This document shows positions 54,701 to 64,000 of a DNA stretch of 64,000 nucleotides, in pieces. The notes beneath the pieces are model-generated. The model was not told where the DNA came from, did not search any database, and worked only from the letters and a program-made list of their open reading frames with translations. Made by a program: the position numbers and the translations under genes. Each line of letters opens with the position of its first letter. Position 1 is the stretch's first letter. Origin of the DNA: Bacterioplanoides sp. SCSIO 12839 (lineage in GTDB: Bacteria > Pseudomonadota > Gammaproteobacteria > Pseudomonadales > Oceanobacteraceae). The stretch covers positions 3,560,501 through 3,624,500 of the forward strand of contig NZ_CP073745.1 in assembly GCF_024397975.1 (NCBI RefSeq). Direction: 5' to 3'.

Positions 54701-55856
54701 AACCGGGCCGATGCACATTCAGGCTTCCCATGAGTGGAACGAATGGGACATTAATCTCGACAGCGATCTGGTCAAAGGCCTGGTGGTGATGAAACCCGAT
54801 AACCAGCCGATTGATATGCAGCTTGAGTATATTCGTCTGCCCTATCAGGAGAGTGATCCGGCGGCGATTGAGGAAACGGTGATTGGTGATACGGCTCAGG
54901 CATCCGATCACCCGCAACCGCCAATTGACCCGGACCCACTCCAGGATGTAAACCCGGCTGACTTCCCGGCCATGACATTAAAAGTAAATGAGTTATATCT
55001 GGGCAGCCGTAACTTTGGGTATTGGCATGTCAGCAGCCAACCTCAGGCGGATGGCATGAACATTCAGCTGCACGACAGCAATATGAAAGGCATGGCCGTC
55101 ACCGGTGATATTGCCTGGCTGAAACAGGATGGCCATCATCTGACGTTGCTGGATACGCTGCAAATGCGCGGTGAAGACGCCGGTAAAATCCTGCAGGAGT
55201 TCCGTGTCGAGCCATTTGTCACCTCCAACGATATGAAAGCTTCCGCCAAACTGTCGTGGCAGGGCTCTCCGATGAACTTTAATGTGGCAACGCTGAATGG
55301 TCTTGCCAGTATGCGTTTACGCGATGGTCAGCTGGCTGCCGATGGTGCCGGTGCGTTAAAAGCATTTGGGATATTAAATTTTAATTCCATCAGTCGCCGT
55401 TTACGCCTGGACTTTTCAGACCTTTATCAATCGGGCATCGCCTTTGATGTGTATAAAGGCAAGGGCGAAATTGTGAATGGCCAACTCACCCTCACTGAGC
55501 CGTTACTGGTGGATGGCCCGGGTGGGAAATTCCGTATGTCCGGCACCACCAGCCTGATTGATCGTGATATGGATATGCAACTGGCGGTGACGTTTCCGAT
55601 TACCGGCACCTTACCCGTGGTTGCGGTATTAGCGGGTTTTGCGCCACCAGTGGCCGCTGCCATTTATGTTTCTGAGAAACTGGTGGGGGATGAGCTCGAG
55701 CAATTCACCAGCGCCAGCTATACGGTAAAAGGCACCTGGGAAGAACCCGACTTGCAGATTAACCAACGCTTTAACAACGACGTGGAAGGCAAAGAAAGTC
55801 GCAGCTTTAAACAACGCTTCCTGAGTATTTTTGGTCTGGATGATGACGATGAATAA
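51723..55856 (+). CDS. yhdP: YhdP-family AsmA-like phospholipid transport protein
   Basis: A 1377-aa protein with one N-terminal membrane helix (about residues 11-30) and a very long periplasmic part of beta-rich repeats (DUF3971 and AsmA-like C-terminal region ending in ALKAFGILNFNSISRRLRLDFSDL). YhdP, TamB and YdbH form bridges that carry phospholipids to the outer membrane. It sits in its conserved place after rng and before nit2. The last bases overlap the next gene's ATG. Confidence 0.93.
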   Translation: MMRWFSQIWTQLWITLVVAVVSLALYTSLGRQLIPLIESLQPDIEQQISQALQQPVSIGRFKGDWRILSPIVLIHDVTLGDPDTGLKIGKVEAELDISASLFHQQPVFKRILIADVSGHITQQQKRQWQIAEGWQIELPDKASTNDTAASPDSAGQPEADNTSQRPAWLAFLELQQAIVLQDWRLTHDGLEFDDQLEIRELVWRNRANSRALEGQVAWGLEEMANISVRATLQGQIWPIRQQQGEFYLAVDPQSWSRWIPGNPEDSFHINQLIAGFKGWGTIGAGRLNSLYGNLDVMSLDLATPNKPMTLTNGQITMRAERQRDDWHMRVSPQFEQALPLTEFSLSGIPLGTGKAQQHAWQLGIPELNVAALSGFIQDYGLLAERHMKYVRNLEPSGIARHTRLSLIAPELDQHGKKLNPQADWRFALATDLDEVSSLAYKGIPAMSDITASLLMTPSAGKVSINDGEHGLFLEGIYAEPWRLTDSKGAFYWQIAPEHFRLQLKDMQARLNDVGLTIDVGLRLPRTDSDVEPNTSVLMAFERAPAAMTQMLVPDLLDESITSWIDNSILDGDFRNGVFALNGRLGKQPPSNSNSIQLYMDVADARLRYLQDWPEVTDLNGRMLLDSPSMDVWVDSGKTLGGSFVDHSARVKLRSNSAKDGTTNTVLQVSGKLAGSSDQALRYFTETPLQQLVQNGFDQWQATGPITASMLMQIPLGQEKGQKESEEGAAPDIKLDVALRDNTLRIGEVNLDLKQLNGALRFDSDIGILSDSISGSVMGGSFAGNIQSVQNGNGFDIHLNAKGDAQWAAFKQWMPLFLLDPIDGDMRYKASLDILPKPRGGTTFKLNTDLAGTEIQLPTPLGKTAEQKRSLALSVKPGSDLRINLNYDGLLKSALALHDGELERGQVYIGGGDPFLPSDKGVSLRGHIPQQVNAEKWWGIWQQLNQLLEQHEQEVAAQHATNKPGSTSGKTKDTENPLTHIDLQLGGVDAWGVTTGPMHIQASHEWNEWDINLDSDLVKGLVVMKPDNQPIDMQLEYIRLPYQESDPAAIEETVIGDTAQASDHPQPPIDPDPLQDVNPADFPAMTLKVNELYLGSRNFGYWHVSSQPQADGMNIQLHDSNMKGMAVTGDIAWLKQDGHHLTLLDTLQMRGEDAGKILQEFRVEPFVTSNDMKASAKLSWQGSPMNFNVATLNGLASMRLRDGQLAADGAGALKAFGILNFNSISRRLRLDFSDLYQSGIAFDVYKGKGEIVNGQLTLTEPLLVDGPGGKFRMSGTTSLIDRDMDMQLAVTFPITGTLPVVAVLAGFAPPVAAAIYVSEKLVGDELEQFTSASYTVKGTWEEPDLQINQRFNNDVEGKESRSFKQRFLSIFGLDDDDE

Positions 55857-56685
55857 CCGCAAAAAAATCGCTGCTCTGCAGATCAACAGCAGCCATGACG
55901 TTGAACAGAATCTCGCCGCCATTGAAACCCTGCTGGCGGATGCCCAGCAACAACAGGTTGATCTGGTGTTAATTCCTGAGATGTTTGCCACTCTTGATGG
56001 CAAGCAATACCCGGCACTGTCGCACAATGCGGGTGTGTATCAGCGCATCGCCAACTGGGGCAAACAGTTCAACCTGTGGCTGATTGCCGGTGCATTTCCA
56101 ATGCCTTGCCCGGTTGAGCCCGGACAAACTCCGGATAACCGGGTGCGTTCAGCTTGCCTGGTGTTTGATAATCAGGGGGAATTGCAGGCCCGCTATGACA
56201 AAATTCATTTGTTTGATGTCGACGTGGGCGATGCACAGGGTAGCTATCGCGAATCGGATCACTTTGCTCCGGGCGATGAGGTGGTGGTGATTGATACACC
56301 GGTTGGCAAAGTGGGCTTAGCCATTTGTTATGACCTGCGCTTCCCACAACTGTTTATGAAAATGCGTGAACTCGGCGCAGACATTTTTACCCTGCCAGCC
56401 GCTTTTACCCACAAAACCGGACAAGCTCATTGGCAAAGCCTGTTACGGGCCCGCGCAATTGAACAACAATGTTATGTGATTGCCGCCAATCAGTGTGGCT
56501 GGCACGACGCCCCCGGTGAACCACAACTGCGTCAGACCTGGGGTCATTCACAAATCATTGACCCCTGGGGCACGGTTCTGACGGAACTCGATGAACAACC
56601 TGGGTTAGCCATTGCGGAGCGGGATGTTGAGCAACAACAATCGGTTCGTAAAAATATGCCGGTGTTTCAGCATCAACGCCTATGA
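55849..56685 (+). CDS. Nit2-like carbon-nitrogen hydrolase
   Basis: A 278-aa nitrilase-superfamily amidase, probably an omega-amidase or deaminated glutathione amidase. The triad is visible as Glu (VLIPEMFATLDG), Lys (YDKIHLFDVDV) and Cys (AICYDLRFPQLF). The ATG at 55849 overlaps the yhdP stop by 8 nt and has GGA 8 nt upstream. In most relatives tldD follows; here a mechanosensitive channel gene comes next. Confidence 0.9.
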   Translation: MNNRKKIAALQINSSHDVEQNLAAIETLLADAQQQQVDLVLIPEMFATLDGKQYPALSHNAGVYQRIANWGKQFNLWLIAGAFPMPCPVEPGQTPDNRVRSACLVFDNQGELQARYDKIHLFDVDVGDAQGSYRESDHFAPGDEVVVIDTPVGKVGLAICYDLRFPQLFMKMRELGADIFTLPAAFTHKTGQAHWQSLLRARAIEQQCYVIAANQCGWHDAPGEPQLRQTWGHSQIIDPWGTVLTELDEQPGLAIAERDVEQQQSVRKNMPVFQHQRL

Positions 56686-56854
56686 TCACATCATCCTGGT
56701 GGGCTGTTTTACAAGATTTTCCAGACGGCCCTTCTATCCCCGGTTAGGATGTTCAGCGACACTCTTCTACTAACTTTGCTTTATTAAACCCTGAGCTTTG
56801 CCAGGCAGAGTTTATGTAACACCACAAATGGACTGACTTTTCCGGAGGATAGCC

Positions 56855-57679
56855 GTGCAAGACTATATTCAAAACCTGAACCCAGATTCCCTGATGGAAA
56901 TGACGCTGCCGTTTGCCACGAACCTATTGCTGGCGATCGTAATCTATATTGCCGGGCGCTGGTTAGCCAAACGCCTGGTGTCATTAATCTCAAGTGTGAT
57001 GCACAAACAGAAACTGGATGAGGCTTTAATTGAATTTATTGCCAGCATCTCATCAGTACTGCTGACTTTTGTGGTTGCCTTAATCTCATTAGAACAGCTC
57101 GGTATTGATACCACCTCGTTATTGGCATTATTAGGTGCTGCAGGCCTGGCCGTTGGCCTGGCACTGAAAGATTCCTTGTCTAACTTTGCTGCGGGTGTGA
57201 TGTTGATTTTATTCAAGCCGTTCAAAATTGGTGACTTTGTAGAAGCGGGCGGTATCGCGGGTGTGGTTGAAAAAATCAGTGTGTTCAGCACCCAGTTCCG
57301 TACTGGTGATAACCGCGAAATCATTGTGCCAAACTCCGGTATTTATGGTGGTGTCATCACCAATTTTTCTGCTAAGCCAACCCGACGCATCGATCTGGTT
57401 ATTGGCATCGGTTATGACGACGACATTAAACAAGCACGTGATGTTTTACGTGATATCGTCAACAACGACGAACGCATTCTTAAAGACCCGGAAACAGTTA
57501 TTGCCGTGAGTGAGCTGGGCGACAGCAGCGTTAATTTTGTTGTCAGACCCTGGGTGAAAAGTGAAGACTACTGGGCGGTGCATTGGGATCTGCTAGAAAC
57601 CATCAAGCTGACGTTTGATCAGCAAGGCATCAGCATTCCTTACCCTCAACAGGATGTGCATTTACATAAAGCCGACTGA
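56855..57679 (+). CDS. small-conductance mechanosensitive channel (MscS family)
   Basis: A 274-aa inner-membrane channel that opens on osmotic downshock. Three N-terminal helices are seen, the third being the pore lining (LLALLGAAGLAVGLALKDSLSN), followed by the beta domain PFKIGDFVEAGGIAGVVEKI and IVPNSGIYGGVITNFS. The size is close to that of E. coli MscS. The GTG start has GGAGGA 6 nt upstream. Single gene with its own terminator. Confidence 0.94.
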   Translation: MQDYIQNLNPDSLMEMTLPFATNLLLAIVIYIAGRWLAKRLVSLISSVMHKQKLDEALIEFIASISSVLLTFVVALISLEQLGIDTTSLLALLGAAGLAVGLALKDSLSNFAAGVMLILFKPFKIGDFVEAGGIAGVVEKISVFSTQFRTGDNREIIVPNSGIYGGVITNFSAKPTRRIDLVIGIGYDDDIKQARDVLRDIVNNDERILKDPETVIAVSELGDSSVNFVVRPWVKSEDYWAVHWDLLETIKLTFDQQGISIPYPQQDVHLHKAD

Positions 57680-57699
57680 GGCTCTCATGCTAATGCCAT

Positions 57700-57730
57700 A
57701 AAAAAGCCCCGATCAGATCGGGGCTTTTTT
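57700..57730. terminator. bidirectional terminator between mscS and acyl-CoA ligase
   Basis: AAAAAAGCCCCGAT and ATCGGGGCTTTTTT form a nearly perfect stem with a minimal loop between two convergent genes. Confidence 0.92.
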
Positions 57731-57774
57731 ATGCTTCAGTTCAAAGAGTTCAATGACTCTGAGTGAATACCGAC

Positions 57775-59403
57775 TCACAGTTCTTTCGATTTTTCCCGCA
57801 GGATAAATTTCTGAATTTTACCGGTGGAAGTCTTTGGTAAATCACCAAACTCAACATAACGCGGTGCTTTAAAGTGCGCCATATTATCGCGACAGAAGGC
57901 AATGACGTCTTCCGGCGTTGCTTTAGAGCCTTCCTTCAGTTTGATAAAGGCACATGGTGTTTCACCCCATTTATCATCCGGCTTAGCCACCACGGCGGCT
58001 TCTTCAACATCCGGATGGCGGTACAGTACATCTTCAACTTCAATCGAAGAAATATTTTCGCCACCGGAGATAATAATATCTTTCGAGCGGTCTTTAATTT
58101 CAACGTACCCATCTTCGTGCCATACAGCCAGGTCACCGGTGTGGAACCAGTCACCGCTGAATGCTTCTTCCGTGGCCGATGGGTTTTTCAGGTAACCTTT
58201 CATCACGATATTACCGCGGATAAAGATCTCACCAATGGTTTCACCATCTTTCGCCACAGGTTCCAACGTATCCGGATCGGCAATCATCAGGTCTTCCTGC
58301 ATTGGGCTCTTAACGCCCTGACGCGCTTTCAACGCCGCCTTGGCTGCCAGATCTTTATCATTCCATTCGTCTTTCCAGGCACAAACCACACAAGGACCAT
58401 AAGTTTCCGTCAGGCCATACACGTGGGTCACGTTAATGCCCATGCTTTCCATGCCCTCAATCACCGCCGCTGGCGGCGCAGCACCGGCAACCATGGCGTT
58501 CACCTGATGCTCAATGCCGCCCTTCATTTCTTCCGGGGCATTATTCAGCATGTTCAGAACAATCGGGGCACCACAGAAATGCGTCACCTTGTTTTCTTTG
58601 ATCTCGTGATAGATGGCATCCGCACGCACATGACGCAACGACACACTGACGCCTGCGGCGGCGGCGATAGACCATGGGAAACACCAGCCATTGCAGTGGA
58701 ATAACGGCAAAATCCACAGATACACCGGATGCTGTCCCATGTCCCAGGAAACAATATTATTCGCCGCATTCAGGTAAGCACCGCGATGGTGATAAACCAC
58801 ACCCTTAGGATTACCCGTGGTGCCCGATGTGTAGTTAAGCGTAATGGCCTGCCACTCATCCGCCGGCATTTGCCAGGCATAATCCGCATCTGCGCTTTGC
58901 AGCAACTGCTCATAGGTTGAATCGCCTAACAATTCACCCTGATCGAAATAAGGGTCATCAACAGCAATCACCGTTGGCTTCACGGCCAGCATTTTTAATG
59001 CTTTGCTGGCAACATCTGAGAATTCTTTATCAACAAACAACACTTTGGTTTCGGCATGTTGCAGGATAAAGGCGACGGCTTCTGCATCCAGACGAGTATT
59101 GATTGCATTTAATACCGCACCACACATCGGCACACCAAAATGCGCTTCAAACAGCGCAGGAACATTGGCACACAAAAAGGAAACCGTATCGCCCTGGCGA
59201 ATGCCCATTGTGTTCAGGCCAGACGCCAGACGTACACAACGCTCATAGGTTTGTGCCCAGGTATATCGGGTGTCCTGATGAATCTGAGCAACACGATGCG
59301 GGTGGACAAAGGCAGCGCGCTGTAAATAACTGATCGGACTCAGAGAGGTATAGTTAGCCGGGTTGGATTCCAGACCCAGCTCGAAAATATTGTAGTGTTG
59401 CAT
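57775..59403 (-). CDS. acyl-CoA ligase (AMP-binding), DmdB/medium-chain type
   Basis: A 542-aa adenylate-forming enzyme that activates a carboxylic acid to its CoA thioester. The motifs are LNYTSGTTGNPKGV (ATP loop), VYGLTETYGP, WFHTGDLAVWHEDGY and the C-terminal PKTSTGKIQKF with the catalytic lysine. The overall form resembles the group that holds 3-methylthiopropanoate-CoA ligase (DmdB) and medium-chain fatty acid ligases. With the DmdC-like dehydrogenase at 23869-25614 it might serve DMSP demethylation, but a general fatty-acid role is equally possible. Confidence 0.88.
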   Translation of the reverse strand: MQHYNIFELGLESNPANYTSLSPISYLQRAAFVHPHRVAQIHQDTRYTWAQTYERCVRLASGLNTMGIRQGDTVSFLCANVPALFEAHFGVPMCGAVLNAINTRLDAEAVAFILQHAETKVLFVDKEFSDVASKALKMLAVKPTVIAVDDPYFDQGELLGDSTYEQLLQSADADYAWQMPADEWQAITLNYTSGTTGNPKGVVYHHRGAYLNAANNIVSWDMGQHPVYLWILPLFHCNGWCFPWSIAAAAGVSVSLRHVRADAIYHEIKENKVTHFCGAPIVLNMLNNAPEEMKGGIEHQVNAMVAGAAPPAAVIEGMESMGINVTHVYGLTETYGPCVVCAWKDEWNDKDLAAKAALKARQGVKSPMQEDLMIADPDTLEPVAKDGETIGEIFIRGNIVMKGYLKNPSATEEAFSGDWFHTGDLAVWHEDGYVEIKDRSKDIIISGGENISSIEVEDVLYRHPDVEEAAVVAKPDDKWGETPCAFIKLKEGSKATPEDVIAFCRDNMAHFKAPRYVEFGDLPKTSTGKIQKFILREKSKEL

Positions 59404-59529
59404 ATGAGCTCCGAAGCTTTTTATAACTATTCAGTAATGAGTAGCGTATTAAAAAGATCGGAAGCGCTTGGGGAAATCAGACCTAGGTCGAAATACCTAG
59501 GTAAAACTACCAATAGATTGTGATAGTCA

Positions 59530-59889
59530 TTATTTCGGTAGTTTATGACCAATCTGGCCCGTCAGAAAGTCCTTCAGCATTACCCAGTCTCCCATAAAGC
59601 TCCAAAGAGGGTATTTGAAGGTAGCGGGCTTATTGTGCTCGAAGAAAAAATGTCCGATCCAGGCCATGCCATATCCCAACACAGGTAAAGCCCATAACCA
59701 CACGTATTGACCGCTTAGCAGGCTATAGGCCAGACAAAATAAAACGGCCGAAGAGCCAATATAGTGCAGGCTTCGGCACACCCGGTCGGAGTGCTCTGAC
59801 AGATAATAAGGATAAAACTCAGCAAAACTGCGAAAAGGTTGCTCGAGGCTTTGTTGTTCCGGGCTATGTGGTTCCGGGCTTTGTGACAT
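59530..59889 (-). CDS. Mpo1-like (DUF962) membrane protein
   Basis: A 119-aa protein with three hydrophobic segments and the DUF962 pattern: FAEFYPYYLSEHS, RSLHYIG, AWIGHFFFEHNKPATF and YPLWSFMGDW with conserved histidines. Yeast Mpo1 is an iron-dependent dioxygenase of 2-hydroxy fatty acid alpha-oxidation; the bacterial function is unproven. It is 126 nt upstream of the acyl-CoA ligase gene on the same strand. Confidence 0.85.
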   Translation of the reverse strand: MSQSPEPHSPEQQSLEQPFRSFAEFYPYYLSEHSDRVCRSLHYIGSSAVLFCLAYSLLSGQYVWLWALPVLGYGMAWIGHFFFEHNKPATFKYPLWSFMGDWVMLKDFLTGQIGHKLPK

Positions 59890-60164
59890 GAGGCACCTGA
59901 ATTTTTGTTGTTATTGTGGGTTTAGCATATCGCAATCTTTCCAGAAATTCGTCTGATTTACAGTCTGTTTGACGTTAACGCCCTCGTGTCCCTAAGAGAC
60001 TCATGCTAAGGTCTTGCCTGTTGGTTAAATCATCAACAAGCATTTCCCACGGACCGGGGCCAATTGCGGCATTTGTCGTAATTTGGCGTCAACCGCCAGC
60101 AAGCATCTGACACTGCGCTAAGCTCAATAACAACAACATCAGCCCGCACACCGGGAGATTAGCC

Positions 60165-61394
60165 ATGCTTTATAATATCAACGCTCAAATCATGCATGCG
60201 ATGCAGCCAGTTCATGTGATGGCACGTCAGGCGCGTCAGTATTTTTACCAACCCTGGAACCCGCTCAGCTATTCCTGGTATTACCGCACCATTCGCGCTT
60301 CACTGGAGCTGATCGAACGTTTAACCGATTATTACGAAGAGCCGGAATGGGAGCTGGATACCACCCGGATTGATGGCCGCGAAGTAGGCATCGAATATAA
60401 GGTCGCGCTGGAAAAGCCCTACTGTAATCTGCTGCATTTTCGCCGCCGTACCCGCAAGCTTGGGCCTCAACCCAAGGTGCTCATCGTTGCCCCCTTGTCC
60501 GGCCACTTTGCCACCTTATTGCGCGGCACCGTGCGCGAGTTTCTTCCTGACCACGAGGTTTATATCACCGATTGGCGTAATGCCCGGGATGTGCCGGTTA
60601 GCGAAGGCGAGTTCCACTTTGATGACTACGTCGACTACCTGATCGATTTTCTCAATCACCTCGGCCCAGACACACACGTTCTGGCGGTCTGCCAGCCTTG
60701 TGTACCGGCACTGGTCGCCGCTGGGGTAATGGCTGCCGATAATAACCCGAACCTGCCTTCCAGCATGACCCTGATGGGTGGCCCGGTGGATACCCGCATC
60801 AGCCCGACCGAGGTTAATGATTATGCCTCAGGTAAAGATCTGGAGTGGTTTGAAAACAATGTGATCTGCAAAGTACCACCTGGCTTTAAAGGCAAAGACC
60901 AGCTGGTGTATCCGGGCTTTATCCAGTTATCCGGCTTTATGTCGATGAACATGGACAACCATATTTCCAAACACTTTAAGTTTTTCACCGACCTGATTAA
61001 GGGTGACGGTGACAGTGCCGAAGCACACCGTAAGTTCTATAACGAGTATCTGGCCGTGATGGATATGCCAGCGCATTATTATCTGGATACGATTCGTAAG
61101 GTGTTTTTAGAACATCAGTTACCCAAAGGTGAAATCACACACGACGGTAACCCGGTGGATCTGACAGCGATTAAAAAGATGGCGCTGCTGACCATTGAAG
61201 GTGAACTGGATGATATTACCGGTCGCGGTCAAACCAGTACGGCATTGGATCTCTGCAGCGGCATCGCCAAAAGCCGGAAGCAACATTATGAGGCGAAAGG
61301 GGTCGGTCATTACGGTATTTTTAATGGCCGCAAATTCCGCGAAACCATTGCCCCGAAAGTCAAAGCTTTTATGGCAAAACACGCTCAGTCATAA
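60165..61394 (+). CDS. phaZ: intracellular polyhydroxyalkanoate depolymerase
   Basis: A 409-aa alpha/beta-hydrolase that degrades stored polyhydroxybutyrate granules. The N-terminal HVMARQARQYFYQPWNPLSYSWYYR block is typical of the intracellular PhaZ family, and the nucleophile motif reads VCQPCVPALVA, with cysteine in place of the lipase-box serine, as in Ralstonia PhaZ1. HYGIFNGRKFRE holds the catalytic His. PHA synthase genes are not in the window. Preceded by about 275 bases of non-coding sequence (59890-60164) in which I see no gene, and followed by a strong terminator. Confidence 0.93.
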   Translation: MLYNINAQIMHAMQPVHVMARQARQYFYQPWNPLSYSWYYRTIRASLELIERLTDYYEEPEWELDTTRIDGREVGIEYKVALEKPYCNLLHFRRRTRKLGPQPKVLIVAPLSGHFATLLRGTVREFLPDHEVYITDWRNARDVPVSEGEFHFDDYVDYLIDFLNHLGPDTHVLAVCQPCVPALVAAGVMAADNNPNLPSSMTLMGGPVDTRISPTEVNDYASGKDLEWFENNVICKVPPGFKGKDQLVYPGFIQLSGFMSMNMDNHISKHFKFFTDLIKGDGDSAEAHRKFYNEYLAVMDMPAHYYLDTIRKVFLEHQLPKGEITHDGNPVDLTAIKKMALLTIEGELDDITGRGQTSTALDLCSGIAKSRKQHYEAKGVGHYGIFNGRKFRETIAPKVKAFMAKHAQS

Positions 61395-61417
61395 ACCAAC
61401 CTGTGACTCGCAAAACG

Positions 61418-61450
61418 AAAAAACGCCATACATCCGGTATGGCGTTTTTT
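61418..61450 (+). terminator. terminator of phaZ
   Basis: AAAAAACGCCATAC and GTATGGCGTTTTTT form a stem of about 14 bp with a 5-nt loop, 24 nt after the stop codon. Confidence 0.92.
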
Positions 61451-61482
61451 CATTTCAGGGTGCTGAAATACGTAATCAGAAC

Positions 61483-62202
61483 TTACCAGTCCTGGTAGCC
61501 CTTACGAAAGCCACCTTGTGAATCATTGTTGTAATGATTGTTCTTTTGGTGGCCTTTCTGAGTTCGGTAGCCATCATCGTTGTGGTCATCACTATTAAAA
61601 TTTCGTTTTAAATCACCTTCATGGTGCCAGCGCTTTTTAAAGCCAGACTTCATCGCCTGCCACTCCTGCTGCTGCTCTCCGGTCAGGATATCCTGCATGG
61701 CCTCATCAAAATGGGCACGAGCCTGCTGACGCTGAGCATGATCCATTGGCCAGTGATATTGCTGGCTTTGCTCATTAAGCGTTTGCTTCAGCTGCGACTT
61801 TTGCTCATCCGTCATATCCAGCTTCTTCGCCATCTTACGTAAGCGTTTTTCCATCGCTTCACGACGGCGTTCGGATACCAGCTTGCGGGCTTCGGCACGT
61901 TGTTCTTTAGTCAACACCTGCTGAATTTCTTCGCGCATTTGTTTCATCAAATGCTGGGCTTGCTGTGGCTTACCATGATTGCGGGAGTTAATCGTATCCG
62001 TCTTGTGACTTTTACGTAATTCACGAAATTGCTTGTGATATTTGTCTTCGATGGCATCAATCTGATCTTCCTGTTGTTCAGTCAGATCCAGCTCATCTTC
62101 CCAGTCGATCGCACGCTGGGAGCCATCAAACGCCAGTGCCTGAGCGCTTAACAAAGTACCGGCCGCGAGGCTAGCTAAAGGCTGCAAGAAAAATCGTTTC
62201 AT
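61483..62202 (-). CDS. Spy/CpxP-like periplasmic protein
   Basis: A 239-aa protein with a signal peptide (MKRFFLQPLASLAAGTLLSAQALA) and a long, charged, alpha-helical mature part with LTEQQ-type repeats (LDLTEQQEDQID; LDMTDEQKSQLK; ILTGEQQQEW). That is the LTxxQ pattern of the Spy/CpxP chaperone family. It is longer than Spy (about 160 aa) and ends in an Asn/His/Asp-rich tail with HNDDGYR. It probably binds misfolded envelope proteins or metals. The ATG at 62202 has GAGG upstream. Confidence 0.82.
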   Translation of the reverse strand: MKRFFLQPLASLAAGTLLSAQALAFDGSQRAIDWEDELDLTEQQEDQIDAIEDKYHKQFRELRKSHKTDTINSRNHGKPQQAQHLMKQMREEIQQVLTKEQRAEARKLVSERRREAMEKRLRKMAKKLDMTDEQKSQLKQTLNEQSQQYHWPMDHAQRQQARAHFDEAMQDILTGEQQQEWQAMKSGFKKRWHHEGDLKRNFNSDDHNDDGYRTQKGHQKNNHYNNDSQGGFRKGYQDW

Positions 62203-62327
62203 CGTTGTGTTACCTCGTTCGTCAGAACACACAAAGTTTTGTTGCGGCGACATTCATCAATGTCTGCATGAAGACAAGACCTATAGTACGGATATCGCTA
62301 CATAGTTGTGTTTTCCTTCGCAAAGAT

Positions 62328-62358
62328 TTGTCACCCTGATCGTCGGCAACGGTATAAT
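62328..62358 (+). promoter_or_regulatory. possible sigma-70 promoter of smrA
   Basis: TTGTCA (62328-62333), a 19-bp spacer and a perfect TATAAT (62353-62358), 36 nt before the smrA ATG. The spacer is longer than ideal. Confidence 0.5.
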
Positions 62359-62393
62359 GGCGGCAGTTCCACCCAATGCGAGTAATACCAGCC

Positions 62394-63727
<1,334 letters not shown>

Positions 63728-63806
63728 CACGGCACGGATTCAGTGGCGCTCAGTCAGCGGCATTACATTAAAGAAACGCTAAAACCGGAAAAAGTTCATT
63801 GATATC

Positions 63807-63832
63807 GCGCCGCGAGGCTTCCCTTACGGCGC
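63807..63832 (+). terminator. weak hairpin between gmk and rpoZ
   Basis: GCGCCG (63807-63812) and CGGCGC (63827-63832) form a 6-bp stem followed by TATTTAA. The T-run is short, so it may attenuate rather than terminate. Confidence 0.3.
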
Positions 63833-63897
63833 TATTTAACTACAATACTCGGTTCTATCAAATTTGATCGTCATTCACCTAATTTGCAGGAAATACC

Positions 63898-64000
63898 ATG
63901 GCACGCGTAACCGTAGAAGATTGCTTAAACAACGTTGATAACCGTTTTGAGCTGGTAATGCTGGCAACCAAACGCGCTCGTCAGATCGCCGTACAGGGTG
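63898..64000 (+). CDS. rpoZ: DNA-directed RNA polymerase omega subunit (partial, runs off the window)
   Basis: The first 34 codons read [20 protein letters not shown] and then [14 protein letters not shown], an unmistakable omega subunit N-terminus. Omega helps assemble RNA polymerase and, with the beta-prime subunit, binds ppGpp. AGGA lies 6 nt before the ATG. The remainder lies beyond the right edge; spoT usually follows. Confidence 0.95.
   Translation, partial: MARVTVEDCLNNVDNRFELVMLATKRARQIAVQG

Noticed and set aside
57874-58704. Long plus-strand frame of 276 codons inside the acyl-CoA ligase gene
   Set aside because: It is antisense to clearly conserved coding sequence, and its product has the His/Phe/Arg-rich look of a shadow frame.

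Overview
The window reads as one chromosomal segment of a marine-type gammaproteobacterium, most likely from the Oceanospirillales/Pseudomonadales side (Oceanobacter/Thalassolituus-like). The grounds are gene content and order: class I adenylate cyclase followed by lptM-lysA-dapF-DUF484-HAD, a SutA-like RNA polymerase-binding protein (a family described from Pseudomonas and relatives), gatCAB divergent from mreB, mreCD-maf-rng-yhdP-nit2, and gmk-rpoZ. The genus is an inference. No tRNA, rRNA, CRISPR array, transposase or integrase gene was seen.

Layout. 1-8.4 kb is a polyamine region. On the minus strand are an arginine decarboxylase (SpeA), a carboxy(nor)spermidine dehydrogenase and a cut-off phosphopantetheinyl transferase. 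On the plus strand are a membrane acyltransferase-like protein, agmatine deiminase, N-carbamoylputrescine amidase and a siderophore-interacting flavoprotein. 8.5-15.3 kb holds cyaA and the diaminopimelate/lysine genes. 15.4-17.8 kb has a secreted acid phosphatase, a DUF3047-like protein and sutA. 18-20.9 kb carries a second, different speA divergent from speE. Arginine can thus be converted to agmatine, N-carbamoylputrescine, putrescine and then spermidine, with two alternative last steps encoded in the window.

21.1-23.6 kb is the most unusual region. Five small minus-strand genes of unknown or weakly recognisable function are each followed by a 73-136 bp imperfect palindrome that starts with an RYYYAAC-like box and ends with GTTAAAT, GTTATAC or a similar box. 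Three of these have an unpaired extra base in the left arm. This is the architecture of integron attC recombination sites. No integrase gene is visible, so I read it as an integrase-less cassette array (CALIN).

23.9-42.6 kb is accessory metabolism: acyl-CoA dehydrogenase, Crp-, LysR-, TetR- and AraC-type regulators, a redoxin lipoprotein, a LysE exporter, a ceramidase-like lipoprotein that appears to lack the catalytic serine, a GMC oxidoreductase with a Tat-exported small subunit, glutathione transferase-like proteins, an alkylsulfatase, a YebE-like and a NADAR protein, and two orphan genes. 42.7-57.7 kb is a housekeeping block (gatB/gatA/gatC; mreB, an inserted SDR gene, mreC, mreD, maf, rng, yhdP, nit2; mscS). 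57.8-64 kb has an acyl-CoA ligase, an Mpo1-like protein, an intracellular PHA depolymerase, a Spy-like periplasmic protein, smrA, gmk and the start of rpoZ. Several strong intrinsic terminators separate the units.
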